A stretch of DNA of 64,000 nt from Erythrobacter sp. HKB08 (GTDB lineage Bacteria; Pseudomonadota; Alphaproteobacteria; Sphingomonadales; Sphingomonadaceae), in assembly GCF_004114695.1 (NCBI RefSeq), contig NZ_CP035310.1, positions 1,967,501 to 2,031,500 on the forward strand, read 5' to 3'. The notes beneath the pieces are model-generated. The model did no database searches and was not told the origin of the DNA. It was given only the letters and a program-made list of their open reading frames with translations. Position numbers and translations under genes: made by a program. This document shows positions 35,992-44,673 of the stretch, piece by piece; position 1 is the first letter of the stretch, and each line of letters begins with the position of its first letter.

Positions 35992-38676
35992 ATGGCAACG
36001 CGCATGCTTATCGATGCGCGCCACCCGGAAGAAACCCGGGTGGCGGTGCTCAAAGGGAACCGGATCGAGGAGTTTGACTTCGAATCTGCTGAACACAAGC
36101 AGATCAAGGGGAATATATATCTGGCCAAGGTGACGAGGGTCGAACCCTCGCTGCAGGCCGCCTTCGTCGACTTCGGTGGCAATCGCCACGGTTTCCTCGC
36201 TTTCAGCGAAATCCACCCCGACTACTACCAGATTCCCAAGGAAGACCGCGAAGCGCTCCTCGCCGAGGAAGCAGCTGCGGCCGAAGAAGAAGCCCGCCTG
36301 CGTGCCGAAGAAGAAGAGCGCGGCGAAATGCCCGGCGAGGAATACGACGCCGAGGACGAAGAATCGGGCGAAGCTCTCGCCGAAGACCTGGCCGAGGACG
36401 GCGTCGAAGAGATCGACACCTCCGAAAAGGACAAGGTCGCCACGATCGAGGAAGGCCAGCTCGACAGCGACGAAGACGACGAGGATGACGACGGCGACGA
36501 CGAAGACGACGCCGAAGCTTCCGACGACGATGGCGACAAGTCCAAGTCCAAGCGTCGCGGCCGTGGCCGTCGCCGCCAGGGCAAGGGTGGTCGCAGCCGC
36601 GCGAAGGAAGTGGACGAAGTCCGCGCCCGTCGCCAGGCGCTGCGTCGCCGCTACAAGATCCAGGACGTCATCCAGCGCCGCCAGGTGCTGCTCGTCCAGG
36701 TCGTGAAGGAAGAGCGTGGCAATAAGGGCGCTGCCCTCACCACCTATCTCAGCCTCGCGGGCCGTTACACCGTGCTCATGCCGAACAGCTCGCACGGCGG
36801 CGGTATCAGCCGCAAGATTTCGAGCGCGAACGACCGCAAGCGCCTCAAACAGGTCGTCTCCGACCTCAAGCTGCCCCGGACAATGGGCCTGATCGTCCGC
36901 ACCGCGGGCCTCAGCCGCACCAAGACCGAGATCAAGCGCGACTTCGACTATCTCGCCCGCCTGTGGGACGAGATCCGCGAGCGGACACTGTCATCGGCAG
37001 CCCCGTCACTGATCCATTCCGACAGCGACCTGATCAAGCGCGCGATCCGCGACATCTACAACCGTGACATCGAGGAAGTCGTCGTCGAGGGTGAGGAAGG
37101 CTACAAGTCGGCCAAGGCCTTCATGAAGCTCCTCATGCCGAGCCATGCGCGCCGCGTGAAAGCCTATTCCGACCCGGTGCCGCTGTTCCAGCGTTACGGC
37201 GCGGAAGACCAGCTGCGAGCGATGTACGACCCGGTAGTCCAGCTCAAGTCGGGCGGCTATCTCGTCATCAACCCGACCGAGGCGCTGGTCTCGATCGACA
37301 TCAACTCGGGCCGTTCGACCAAGGAACACGGGATCGAGCAGACTGCGCTCGCGACCAACCTCGAAGCGGCCAAGGAGATCGCCCGCCAGCTGCGCCTGCG
37401 CGACATGGCCGGGCTCGTCGTGATCGACTTCATCGACATGGAGTACAACTCCAACATTCGTAAGGTCGAGCGCGCGATGAAGGACGCGCTCAAGAACGAC
37501 CGCGCGCGTATCCAAGTCGGTCGCATTTCCGGCTTCGGCCTGATGGAAATGAGCCGCCAGCGCCTTCGCACCGGCGTCCTCGAAGCGACCACGCGCGACT
37601 GTCCGCATTGCGACGGCACCGGCCTCGTTCGCACCGCATCGAGCGCTGGCCTTTCGGCGCTGCGCCTGATCGAGGACGAAGCGGCCAAAGGCAAAGGCAC
37701 GATCATCCGCCTCGCCGCAAGCACCGAAGCGGCGATCTACCTGCTCAACGCCAAGCGCGGCGACCTGCAGGAAATCGAGGACCGCTACAACGTCACGGTG
37801 GAAGTCGTGCCGGAAGGCGAGGACGAAGGCGCGAAGATGAGCGTCGGTTCCTCCGGCCCTCGACCGGCGGAAGCTCCGAAGTTCGATCCGATCGTCGACG
37901 ATGAAGAGGATGACGACGACGTCACCGACTTCGATGAGGACGAGGACGACAAGCCGAAGAAGAAGCGCCGTCGTCGTCGTGGTGGCCGTGGCCGCAACAA
38001 GAACAAGGATGCCGACCGTGACGATTCGTCGGACGACACCGATGAGGACAGCTCGGACGAAACCGATCACGCATCGGATGACGATGGCGACGAGAAGCCG
38101 AAGAAGAAGCGTCGTCGCGGTGGTCGCGGACGTCGTGGTGGCCGCGGTCGCAAGAAGGACGATGCCGAGAACGTGACCGAGGGCGCGGAAGGGCTCGAAG
38201 AGGTCGCGGAGCAGGTCAAGGAAGACATGGCCGTCGTTGCCGGTCCCGACGATTCTCCCGAAACCGCCGAAGCGGTAGCCGAGGAAGAAAAGCCCAAGCG
38301 CAAGCCGCGCAAGCGCAAGGCCAAGGCTGAAGAAAAAGCTCCCGCAGAGCCGGAGGCCAAAGCCGAAGCCGAAGCCGACGCTGAGGAAAAGCCCAAGAAG
38401 CGCACCCGTCGCAAAAAGGCTGATGAAGCTCCCGCCGAGGAAGCGAAGGCCGAGCCTGAGGCCGAGGAACAGCCCAAGAAGCGCACTCGCCGCAAGAAGG
38501 CTGAGGAGCCCGCGGCAGCTGCCGAGGCCGTTGCCGAACAGGTCAAGGAAGATATGGCCGTCGTGGCCGGCCCGGACGATGCTCCGCAGACTGCCGAGGC
38601 AGCAGCGGATGCAGGCTCCGAAGACGACGACGGCAAACCGCGTCGCGGCTGGTGGCAGCGCACCTTCGGCGAATAA
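35992..38676 (+). CDS. rne: Ribonuclease E/G family endoribonuclease
   Basis: RNase E starts decay and processing of most RNAs and scaffolds the degradosome. The 894-residue protein opens with the RNase H-like/S1 region (MLIDARHPEETRVAVLKG, then FVDFGGNRHGFL). An acidic-then-basic insert (about 83-215) splits the S1 domain, a feature known for alphaproteobacterial RNase E. Catalytic Asp residues appear in VSIDINSGRST and VVIDFIDMEYN, and the Zn-link is CPHCDGTG. The C-terminal third (about 630-894) is disordered, alternating Asp/Glu runs with KKKRRRRR and RTRRKK blocks, and repeats QVKEDMAVVAGPDD twice. It ends GWWQRTFGE. Confidence 0.95.
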   Translation: MATRMLIDARHPEETRVAVLKGNRIEEFDFESAEHKQIKGNIYLAKVTRVEPSLQAAFVDFGGNRHGFLAFSEIHPDYYQIPKEDREALLAEEAAAAEEEARLRAEEEERGEMPGEEYDAEDEESGEALAEDLAEDGVEEIDTSEKDKVATIEEGQLDSDEDDEDDDGDDEDDAEASDDDGDKSKSKRRGRGRRRQGKGGRSRAKEVDEVRARRQALRRRYKIQDVIQRRQVLLVQVVKEERGNKGAALTTYLSLAGRYTVLMPNSSHGGGISRKISSANDRKRLKQVVSDLKLPRTMGLIVRTAGLSRTKTEIKRDFDYLARLWDEIRERTLSSAAPSLIHSDSDLIKRAIRDIYNRDIEEVVVEGEEGYKSAKAFMKLLMPSHARRVKAYSDPVPLFQRYGAEDQLRAMYDPVVQLKSGGYLVINPTEALVSIDINSGRSTKEHGIEQTALATNLEAAKEIARQLRLRDMAGLVVIDFIDMEYNSNIRKVERAMKDALKNDRARIQVGRISGFGLMEMSRQRLRTGVLEATTRDCPHCDGTGLVRTASSAGLSALRLIEDEAAKGKGTIIRLAASTEAAIYLLNAKRGDLQEIEDRYNVTVEVVPEGEDEGAKMSVGSSGPRPAEAPKFDPIVDDEEDDDDVTDFDEDEDDKPKKKRRRRRGGRGRNKNKDADRDDSSDDTDEDSSDETDHASDDDGDEKPKKKRRRGGRGRRGGRGRKKDDAENVTEGAEGLEEVAEQVKEDMAVVAGPDDSPETAEAVAEEEKPKRKPRKRKAKAEEKAPAEPEAKAEAEADAEEKPKKRTRRKKADEAPAEEAKAEPEAEEQPKKRTRRKKAEEPAAAAEAVAEQVKEDMAVVAGPDDAPQTAEAAADAGSEDDDGKPRRGWWQRTFGE

Positions 38677-38702
38677 GCCCTAGGGCGCCCAAATCGAGAA
38701 AA

Positions 38703-38735
38703 GGCCCTCCGACTTCACCGTCGGGGGGCCTTTTT
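38703..38735 (+). terminator. Rho-independent terminator of rne
   Basis: GGCCCTCCGAC (38703-38713) pairs with GTCGGGGGGCC (38720-38730), with one T-G pair and a TTCACC loop, followed by TTTTT. An A run upstream (38699-38702) lets the same stem serve the convergent methyltransferase gene ending at 38746. Confidence 0.85.
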
Positions 38736-38745
38736 CATGGGCGCA

Positions 38746-39381
38746 TCACGACCCGGCCTTGATGCCGACGCCCCACTCGTTCCATCCGATCGACTTCGGC
38801 GTCTTGGGCAGATAGCTCGCGCCCATCGGCTCGACTTCGAACCCGCCGGCGGTAACTGCCGTAGTGACCGGCCTTGTCAGGTGGCAACCGCCTGCGAAAG
38901 GCTTCCAGAAAGGTTCGAGCCGGTCCTGGAACCGCGCGACTTTGGTGTCCGGCGCGCGGCCGTGTTCGAGAAACAGCAGCTTGCCCCCTGGCTTCAGGAT
39001 GCGGCGCATTTCCTTCACCACCTGCGCCTGGTCCTGAACCGAACACATGGTGTAGGTGCAGACCACCGTGTCGAAGCTGTTGTCCTCGAAGGGAATATCT
39101 TCGCCGATGCCGTCGCGGATGTCGGCCTTCCAGCCCTTCTTTTCCGCCTCCGCGCGGGCGTATTCCAGCAGCTTTCCGCCCGGGTCTATGCCCGCGTAGC
39201 GGGTGATCGCGTCAGCTCGGTAGAACTGCTGGTTGATCCCGCCGCCGCAGCCGAGTTCGAACACTTCGCCTTGCGCGAGCGGTACGACCTTGGACCGCAA
39301 TTTCATGATTGCAGGCATTCCGCAGGCGAATTTGATCACGCGCGGCACCCCGTGGGCGTCCCACCAGCTTGCTAGGCCCAT
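38746..39381 (-). CDS. Class I SAM-dependent methyltransferase
   Basis: The ATG at 39381 (MGLASWWDAHGVP; 211 residues) was chosen; in-frame codons upstream run into the divergent dehalogenase gene. The SAM site is VFELGCGGGINQQFY, followed by YAGIDPGGKLL, DTVVCTYTMCSV and LKPGGKLLFLEHG, which place it with UbiE/phosphatidylethanolamine-N-methyltransferase-like enzymes. Substrate is uncertain: a lipid, quinone or small molecule is possible. Confidence 0.85.
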   Translation of the reverse strand: MGLASWWDAHGVPRVIKFACGMPAIMKLRSKVVPLAQGEVFELGCGGGINQQFYRADAITRYAGIDPGGKLLEYARAEAEKKGWKADIRDGIGEDIPFEDNSFDTVVCTYTMCSVQDQAQVVKEMRRILKPGGKLLFLEHGRAPDTKVARFQDRLEPFWKPFAGGCHLTRPVTTAVTAGGFEVEPMGASYLPKTPKSIGWNEWGVGIKAGS

Positions 39382-39444
39382 GGCTTTTTCCCCTTCCCTT
39401 TCGCGACCTTCGCGGCATGATAGGCCGCGGAGAGGGGACTGACC

Positions 39445-40341
39445 ATGGGCAAGGTACATCGCACGCCAGACGAGCGGTTCGCCGATATCCCGGATTATCC
39501 GTTCGACCCGCGCTACCACATCCTCGAGGGTGGGCTGCGCCTCCATTACGTCGACGAAGGGCCGCGCGATGCGACGCCGGTTCTGATGATGCACGGCGAG
39601 CCGAGCTGGAGCTTCCTCTATCGCAAGATGATCGGCCCCGTGGTCGAGGCGGGCTACCGCGTGCTAGCGCCCGACCTCATCGGGTTCGGCAAGTCGGACA
39701 AGCCTACCGCCAAAAGCGACTACACCTATGCCCTCCACGTCGCATGGATGCGCGAATGGTTCGAAGCGATGGGCCTGCGCAATGTCGTTCTCGCCTGCCA
39801 GGACTGGGGTTCACTCGTCGGCTTGCGCCTCGTCGCGGCGATGCCCGACCGCTTTGCCGGTGTCGTCCTGTCGAACGGAGGGCTCCCCGCCGGGCAGGAC
39901 CCGCCCCCGGCCTTTGCGAAATGGCGCAGCTTTTCGAAATACAGCCCGGTCTTCCCGATCGGCGGGATCATCCAGCGCGCGACGACGACCAAGCTGAGCG
40001 ACGCCGAAGTCGCCGCCTACGATGCTCCCTACGACACCCGTGCGAGCAAGGCGGGTGCGCGCATTTTCCCCTCGCTCGTCCCCTTGGGCGACAATGTTGC
40101 GGTTCCCGACCAGCTCGAAGCATGGAAGGTGCTCGAGAAATTCGAGGGTCCCTTCACCTGCTGCTTCAGCGACAAGGACCCGATCACGCGGGGCGGTGAA
40201 GCGGCCTTCGTCGACCGGGTCGCCGGCGCGAAGGACAATCCGCTGCATCGCAAGCTGTCCGGCGGGCACTTCATCCAGGAAGACGATCCGGCGGGGTTCG
40301 TCTCGGCAATCCTCGACACGGCGAAGCGCGCGGGCGTCTAG
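39445..40341 (+). CDS. Haloalkane dehalogenase (HLD-I type)
   Basis: This is an alpha/beta-hydrolase that replaces a halogen with water to give an alcohol. The 298-residue protein has the oxyanion motif HGEPSW (50-55), nucleophile Asp120 followed by Trp121 in ACQDWGSLVG, a late acid in FSDKDPI, and the catalytic His in SGGHFIQED. Asp-Trp after a Gln and the late-acid position fit haloalkane dehalogenases rather than esterases or epoxide hydrolases. It may act on natural marine organohalides. The methyltransferase is divergent with 63 bp between. Confidence 0.88.
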   Translation: MGKVHRTPDERFADIPDYPFDPRYHILEGGLRLHYVDEGPRDATPVLMMHGEPSWSFLYRKMIGPVVEAGYRVLAPDLIGFGKSDKPTAKSDYTYALHVAWMREWFEAMGLRNVVLACQDWGSLVGLRLVAAMPDRFAGVVLSNGGLPAGQDPPPAFAKWRSFSKYSPVFPIGGIIQRATTTKLSDAEVAAYDAPYDTRASKAGARIFPSLVPLGDNVAVPDQLEAWKVLEKFEGPFTCCFSDKDPITRGGEAAFVDRVAGAKDNPLHRKLSGGHFIQEDDPAGFVSAILDTAKRAGV

Positions 40342-40416
40342 ACGCAAGCTTTTCACTTTTCGCAGCGCAGCATTGGCACTATTGGCATCGGTTCAATTCC
40401 AGAACCGGGACCGACT

Positions 40417-41430
40417 ATGACTACTGCCATCGAACCGCTGCGCATTCCTGACGAAGCCAAGGAGCGGGTCCGCCTGCTGTTCATGGCCAAGCACGTGCTG
40501 TGGGGCGGCGGTATGCACCCGGAAGACGGCAACCACGCCATCTACCACCACGAGGTCCGCACGACGCTGGAGAACCTCGGCCTGAACCTCGAACTCGCGA
40601 ACACCTACAAGGTATTGTTCGAGCGTCCCGATGTCGATTTCGTTTTCCCGCTGCTCAACCGCGGCGGCTTCGTGAACAGCGAGATGCTGATCCCGATCCT
40701 GTGCAACATGCACCGCATCCCTTACCTCGGCGCAATGCCGTTCCTGCGCGGACTGGGCGACGACAAGTCGGTGTCCAAGCTGGTCTGCACCCATGCCGGC
40801 GTCCCGACGGCCCCGTGGTTCTGCTACCGCAAGGGCGCTCCGGTGCTCGAGAAGGACCTGCCGCCCTCGCCCGATGGTCGCTGGGTCATCAAGCCGAATG
40901 CATCCTCGGCAAGCTGGGGCATCTCCGACGCCTTCGACTGGAACGGCGTGACCAACGCGATCGCCGACATCCATGGCCAAGGCCACGATGCCATCGTCGA
41001 GCCCTATCTCGACGGTTACGACGTGCAGTGCGCCTTCATCACCATCAAGGACGAGCCGATCGCCCTGCCGATGCTGTGGTACGAGCGCGAGGACACGCAG
41101 AAGCTGTGGACCTATTACGAAAAGCGCGATCTCGTGCAGAACACCGAAAAGGCCGCGCTCAAGACCTTCGAACACCCTGAATTCGCGCCGAAAATCACCG
41201 AGATGGCGAAGAAGGTCGCACAGGAATTCGTGCCCTTCGACTATGGCCGGATCGAGTTCCGCGTCGACCTGAAGACCGGTGACATCAACTTCATCGAGAT
41301 CAACCTCAACTGCAACCTGTGGTCCGAAAAGGTCATGGCGAAGGCGGCAAGCTATGCCGGGTTCAGCCATGCCGATCTGCTCGAAACGCTGCTCGCCGAG
41401 AGCTGGCGCCGGAACGCGCTGATCTCCTAA
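40417..41430 (+). CDS. ATP-grasp protein related to D-alanine-D-alanine ligases
   Basis: The 337-residue protein has an ATP-grasp layout: an N-terminal preATP-grasp region, WVIKPNASSASWGI as the ATP-binding lid, AIVEPYLDGYDVQCAFI, and the metal-binding end ININFIEINLNCNL-type segment (DINFIEINLNC). Ordinary Ddl enzymes belong to mur/fts clusters; this copy is isolated beside the dehalogenase. It probably ligates a carboxylate to an amine, but substrates are unknown and Ddl activity should not be assumed. Confidence 0.75.
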   Translation: MTTAIEPLRIPDEAKERVRLLFMAKHVLWGGGMHPEDGNHAIYHHEVRTTLENLGLNLELANTYKVLFERPDVDFVFPLLNRGGFVNSEMLIPILCNMHRIPYLGAMPFLRGLGDDKSVSKLVCTHAGVPTAPWFCYRKGAPVLEKDLPPSPDGRWVIKPNASSASWGISDAFDWNGVTNAIADIHGQGHDAIVEPYLDGYDVQCAFITIKDEPIALPMLWYEREDTQKLWTYYEKRDLVQNTEKAALKTFEHPEFAPKITEMAKKVAQEFVPFDYGRIEFRVDLKTGDINFIEINLNCNLWSEKVMAKAASYAGFSHADLLETLLAESWRRNALIS

Positions 41431-42155
41431 TCGGGGATCCGCTCGCCCTTCCAGTCGAAAACCTTGCCGCTGTCATCGGGGCCTAGGGCGTCGATGACGG
41501 CGAGCAGGTTCGACGCGGCATCCTCCGGCGTGGTCAGCTGGCCTTCGGGCAGGCCGGACTGGAAGGGTTCGCTCAACGCCGTGTCGACCGTGCCCGGGTG
41601 CAGGCCCACGACGATGCCTTCGTCATGCGTGCGGCCGAGCTCGATTGCGAAGTTCATGAGCAGCATGTTGAGCGCAGCCTTGCTCGCCCGGTAGGAATGC
41701 CAGCCACCAAGACCGTTGTCGCCGATCGACCCGACGCGGGCCGATAGCGCCGCGAACACGCAGCGACGGTCACGTGGCAGCAGCGGGAGCATGTGCTTGG
41801 CGACCAGCGCAGGGCCGATGGTATTGATGCGCAAGACCTCCGCCATGGTAGCCGCATCGAGCCGCTTGTAGCTTCTTTCCGGCCCCGTGCCGTCATCCAG
41901 CGTAAGCACGCCGGTCGCGACAATAACCAGTTGAGGGGAAACGTCTTTCAGCTTCGCCGCAATGTCCGAGAGTGTCTGCTCATCAGAGAAATCGAAGCGG
42001 AAAGTGCGACCTTCGGGGTCGTCCCTCAACGAGCGTCCGCCGCGCCATACGTTGCAGCCACGCGCTTCGAGGGCATCACCCAGTGCACGCCCGATGCCGC
42101 CGCTAGCCCCGAAGACGACAGCCGTTTCCGGCCAGATCCCGCGTTCATCATTCAT
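41427..42155 (-). CDS. Short-chain dehydrogenase/reductase
   Basis: The ATG at 42155 (MNDERGIWPE; 242 residues) is preferred; a start nine codons further upstream is possible. The Rossmann motif GASGGIG lies at 16-22, with IVATGVLT, a serine-containing FAALSARVGSIG, and YRASK as the catalytic Tyr/Lys pair. It resembles C-factor-like SDRs of unknown substrate. Its TAG stop overlaps the stop of the convergent ATP-grasp gene (CTAA, 41427-41430). Confidence 0.88.
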   Translation of the reverse strand: MNDERGIWPETAVVFGASGGIGRALGDALEARGCNVWRGGRSLRDDPEGRTFRFDFSDEQTLSDIAAKLKDVSPQLVIVATGVLTLDDGTGPERSYKRLDAATMAEVLRINTIGPALVAKHMLPLLPRDRRCVFAALSARVGSIGDNGLGGWHSYRASKAALNMLLMNFAIELGRTHDEGIVVGLHPGTVDTALSEPFQSGLPEGQLTTPEDAASNLLAVIDALGPDDSGKVFDWKGERIPD

Positions 42156-42319
42156 GGCAACAAGACGCTGCACGCCACACACAAGTTCCGGACGGCTCGC
42201 ACGCCGCTTGGTGATGAAATCGCGGCAATCGCAATGGCAAATCTCTCAACATCCGCCGCCTTGCCCTATGCGCCCGAGGCGCTAGATAGGTGGCAACCAG
42301 CAACAGGACTCGATTGATC

Positions 42320-43102
42320 ATGGCGACCTTCACCCTTCCCAAGAACTCGAAGATCACCGGCAAGGGCCGAACCCACAAAGCCGATGGCGCGGGGAAGGTG
42401 AAGAAATTCAAGATCTACCGCTACGATCCCGACAGCGGCGAGAACCCGCGTTACGACACGTTCGAGATCGATCTCGACGATTGCGGCCCGATGGTCCTCG
42501 ACGCGCTTTTCAAGATCAAGAACGAAGTCGACCCGACGCTGACCTTCCGCCGCTCCTGCCGCGAAGGGATTTGCGGTTCGTGCTCGATGAACATGAACGG
42601 CAAGAACGGCCTCGCCTGCACCACCGCTATCGAGGACCTCAAGGGCGAAGTGCGCATCACGCCGCTACCGCACATGGAAGTGATCAAGGACCTTGTCCCG
42701 GATTTCACGCATTTCTACGCGCAATATGCCTCGATCCGTCCATGGCTGCAGGCCGTCACCCCGACGCCGAGCGGCAAGGAACGCCTCCAGTCGCCCGAAC
42801 AGCGCGAGAAGCTCGACGGCCTTTACGAGTGCATCCTATGCGCTTGCTGCTCAACCTCTTGCCCGAGCTACTGGTGGAACTCCGACAAGTTCCTCGGCCC
42901 GGCCATCCTGCTGCAGGCCTATCGTTGGCTGGCCGACAGCCGCGACGAGATGACCGGTGAGCGCCTCGACCAGCTGGAAGACCCCTTCCGCCTCTATCGT
43001 TGCCACACCATCATGAACTGCGCGAATGTCTGCCCCAAGGGCCTTTCGCCGGCGAAGGCTATCGCCGAAACCAAGAAGATGATGGCCGAGCGCGAAATCT
43101 AA
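42320..43102 (+). CDS. sdhB: Succinate dehydrogenase iron-sulfur subunit
   Basis: SdhB passes electrons from the flavoprotein SdhA to quinone in complex II. The ATG at 42320 ([11 protein letters not shown]; 260 residues) gives the usual alphaproteobacterial N-terminus; a GTG 10 codons earlier is less likely. The [2Fe-2S] ligands are Cys80, 85, 88 and 100 (CREGICGSC). The [4Fe-4S] and [3Fe-4S] ligands are in [12 protein letters not shown] and CANVCPKG. sdhC, sdhD and sdhA are not next to it, so the complex II genes are split. Confidence 0.97.
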   Translation: MATFTLPKNSKITGKGRTHKADGAGKVKKFKIYRYDPDSGENPRYDTFEIDLDDCGPMVLDALFKIKNEVDPTLTFRRSCREGICGSCSMNMNGKNGLACTTAIEDLKGEVRITPLPHMEVIKDLVPDFTHFYAQYASIRPWLQAVTPTPSGKERLQSPEQREKLDGLYECILCACCSTSCPSYWWNSDKFLGPAILLQAYRWLADSRDEMTGERLDQLEDPFRLYRCHTIMNCANVCPKGLSPAKAIAETKKMMAEREI

Positions 43103-43558
43103 GTGGCTCTTTCCGAAGAGGTTTTCGACCACTCTCCCGATCCGGATTATCCGGGTTGGCGCAACTGGAATCTCAAGGACCCGACGCTCTTCAACGGCGC
43201 GGTGATGGGTAAGCTCATCACCCGCGTCGAAGGCGACAAGTGCCGCCTGCGCATGTTCCCGGAGCGCAAGCACGAGAACCTGCAGGGTATCATCCACGGC
43301 GCGGTGACGCTCTCGCTCATCGACATCTCGATGTTCACGACGATGCACACGCTCGGCAGCGGCAATGCCGGCCCGTCCGTGACGCTCGAGCTTTCCACCC
43401 AGTTCACCGGGGGCGGCGATCCCACCAAGCCGCTCGACGCGGTGACCGAGATCATGCGCGAGACGGGCAAGCTGGTGTTCGTGCGCGGCACGGTCGAGCA
43501 GGACGATAATGTCGTCGCGGCCTATTCCGGCATAGTGCGCAAGTTCCTGCCGCGATGA
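43103..43558 (+). CDS. PaaI-like hotdog-fold thioesterase
   Basis: The gene starts with GTG immediately after the sdhB stop (TAAGTG). The 151-residue protein has the hotdog motif ENLQGIIHGAVTLSLIDISM, in which the His-Gly-Ala and Asp positions are those of PaaI-type acyl-CoA thioesterases. Its end overlaps zapE (ATGA at 43555-43558). It probably hydrolyses a CoA thioester; the acyl group is unknown. Confidence 0.85.
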   Translation: MALSEEVFDHSPDPDYPGWRNWNLKDPTLFNGAVMGKLITRVEGDKCRLRMFPERKHENLQGIIHGAVTLSLIDISMFTTMHTLGSGNAGPSVTLELSTQFTGGGDPTKPLDAVTEIMRETGKLVFVRGTVEQDDNVVAAYSGIVRKFLPR

Positions 43559-44673
43559 GCGGCGTCCTCGAACGCTACCGCGAACTCGTCGCGAACGGCG
43601 AATTGAGGCCCGATCGCGAACAGGAAGCTGCCGCAACGCGTCTCGAACAGCTCCAAGGCGAACTCGAATCCGTGCCGAAGCGCGGGAGCATCCTTTGGCG
43701 GGCGCTCAAGGGCAGACCGGATGCGCCGAAGGGTATCTACATGTGGGGCGGCGTCGGGCGTGGGAAATCCATGCTGATGGACCTGTTTCACGACACGCTG
43801 CAGATAGACCGCAAGCGGCGCGTCCATTTCCACGCGTTCATGCAAGAGGTCCACGGCATCCTGCGCGAAGAGCGCAAGTCGGAATCCGGCGACCCGATCC
43901 CGCCCACTGCGGACAGGCTGGCGCAGGACATTCGCTGCCTCGCTTTCGACGAGATGGTGGTGAACAACAGCGCGGACGCAATGATCATGAGCCGTCTGTT
44001 CCGTGCGCTGATCGTCGACAAGGGCGTGACCGTCGTGACCACTTCGAACCGCCCGCCGCAGGACCTCTACAAGGACGGCCTCAACCGCGAGCATTTCCTG
44101 CCCTTCATCGACCTGATCGAGGAAAAGACCGACGTCCTGCCGCTCAATGGGCCTGTCGATTATCGCCTCGAACGCCTGGCCGGCATCGAGAGCTGGCACA
44201 CCCCGCTTGGCGACGAGGCGACTGCGGCAGTGCGCGAGGCCTTCTTTCGCCTGACCGATTTCGAACCGGAAGACGCCGCCCACGTTCCATCGGCGGAACT
44301 GGATGTCGGCGGGAGCAGGACGATCCACGTGCCGAAATCGCTCAAGGGCGTCGCTGTCTTCAGCTTCAAGCGTCTATGCAGCGAAGCGCGCGGCGCGAGC
44401 GATTATCTCGCGATTGCAAGGAATTACCACACGGTCATTCTCGTCGGCATCCCGCAGATGGGACCGGAAGACCGCAACGAGGCCGCACGTTTCGTCACGC
44501 TGATCGACGCGCTCTACGAGCATCGCGTGAAGCTGTTCGCGACTGCCGCAGCAGAGCCTGAACAGCTATACCAGGCAGGCGACGGCAGCTTCGAGTTCGA
44601 ACGGACGGTCAGCCGCCTGATGGAAATGCAGAGCGACGATTACATGGCACTCGGCCACGGGACCGAAAGCTAG
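43555..44673 (+). CDS. zapE: Cell division protein ZapE / AFG1-type ATPase
   Basis: The 372-residue AAA-like ATPase matches ZapE, which acts on the Z ring in E. coli, and the AFG1 family linked to respiratory complexes in mitochondria. Walker A is GGVGRGKSM (65-73), Walker B is IRCLAFDEMVV, and VVTTSNRPPQDLYKDGLNR is a family hallmark. Its operon with sdhB favours the respiratory-chain side of its reported roles. The stop overlaps the convergent crotonase stop (CTAG, 44670-44673). Confidence 0.93.
   Translation: MSGVLERYRELVANGELRPDREQEAAATRLEQLQGELESVPKRGSILWRALKGRPDAPKGIYMWGGVGRGKSMLMDLFHDTLQIDRKRRVHFHAFMQEVHGILREERKSESGDPIPPTADRLAQDIRCLAFDEMVVNNSADAMIMSRLFRALIVDKGVTVVTTSNRPPQDLYKDGLNREHFLPFIDLIEEKTDVLPLNGPVDYRLERLAGIESWHTPLGDEATAAVREAFFRLTDFEPEDAAHVPSAELDVGGSRTIHVPKSLKGVAVFSFKRLCSEARGASDYLAIARNYHTVILVGIPQMGPEDRNEAARFVTLIDALYEHRVKLFATAAAEPEQLYQAGDGSFEFERTVSRLMEMQSDDYMALGHGTES

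Noticed and set aside
35568-36077. Plus-strand frame across the rne leader and start
   Set aside because: It overlaps the rne start in another frame and has no protein-like features. The region is better explained as leader.
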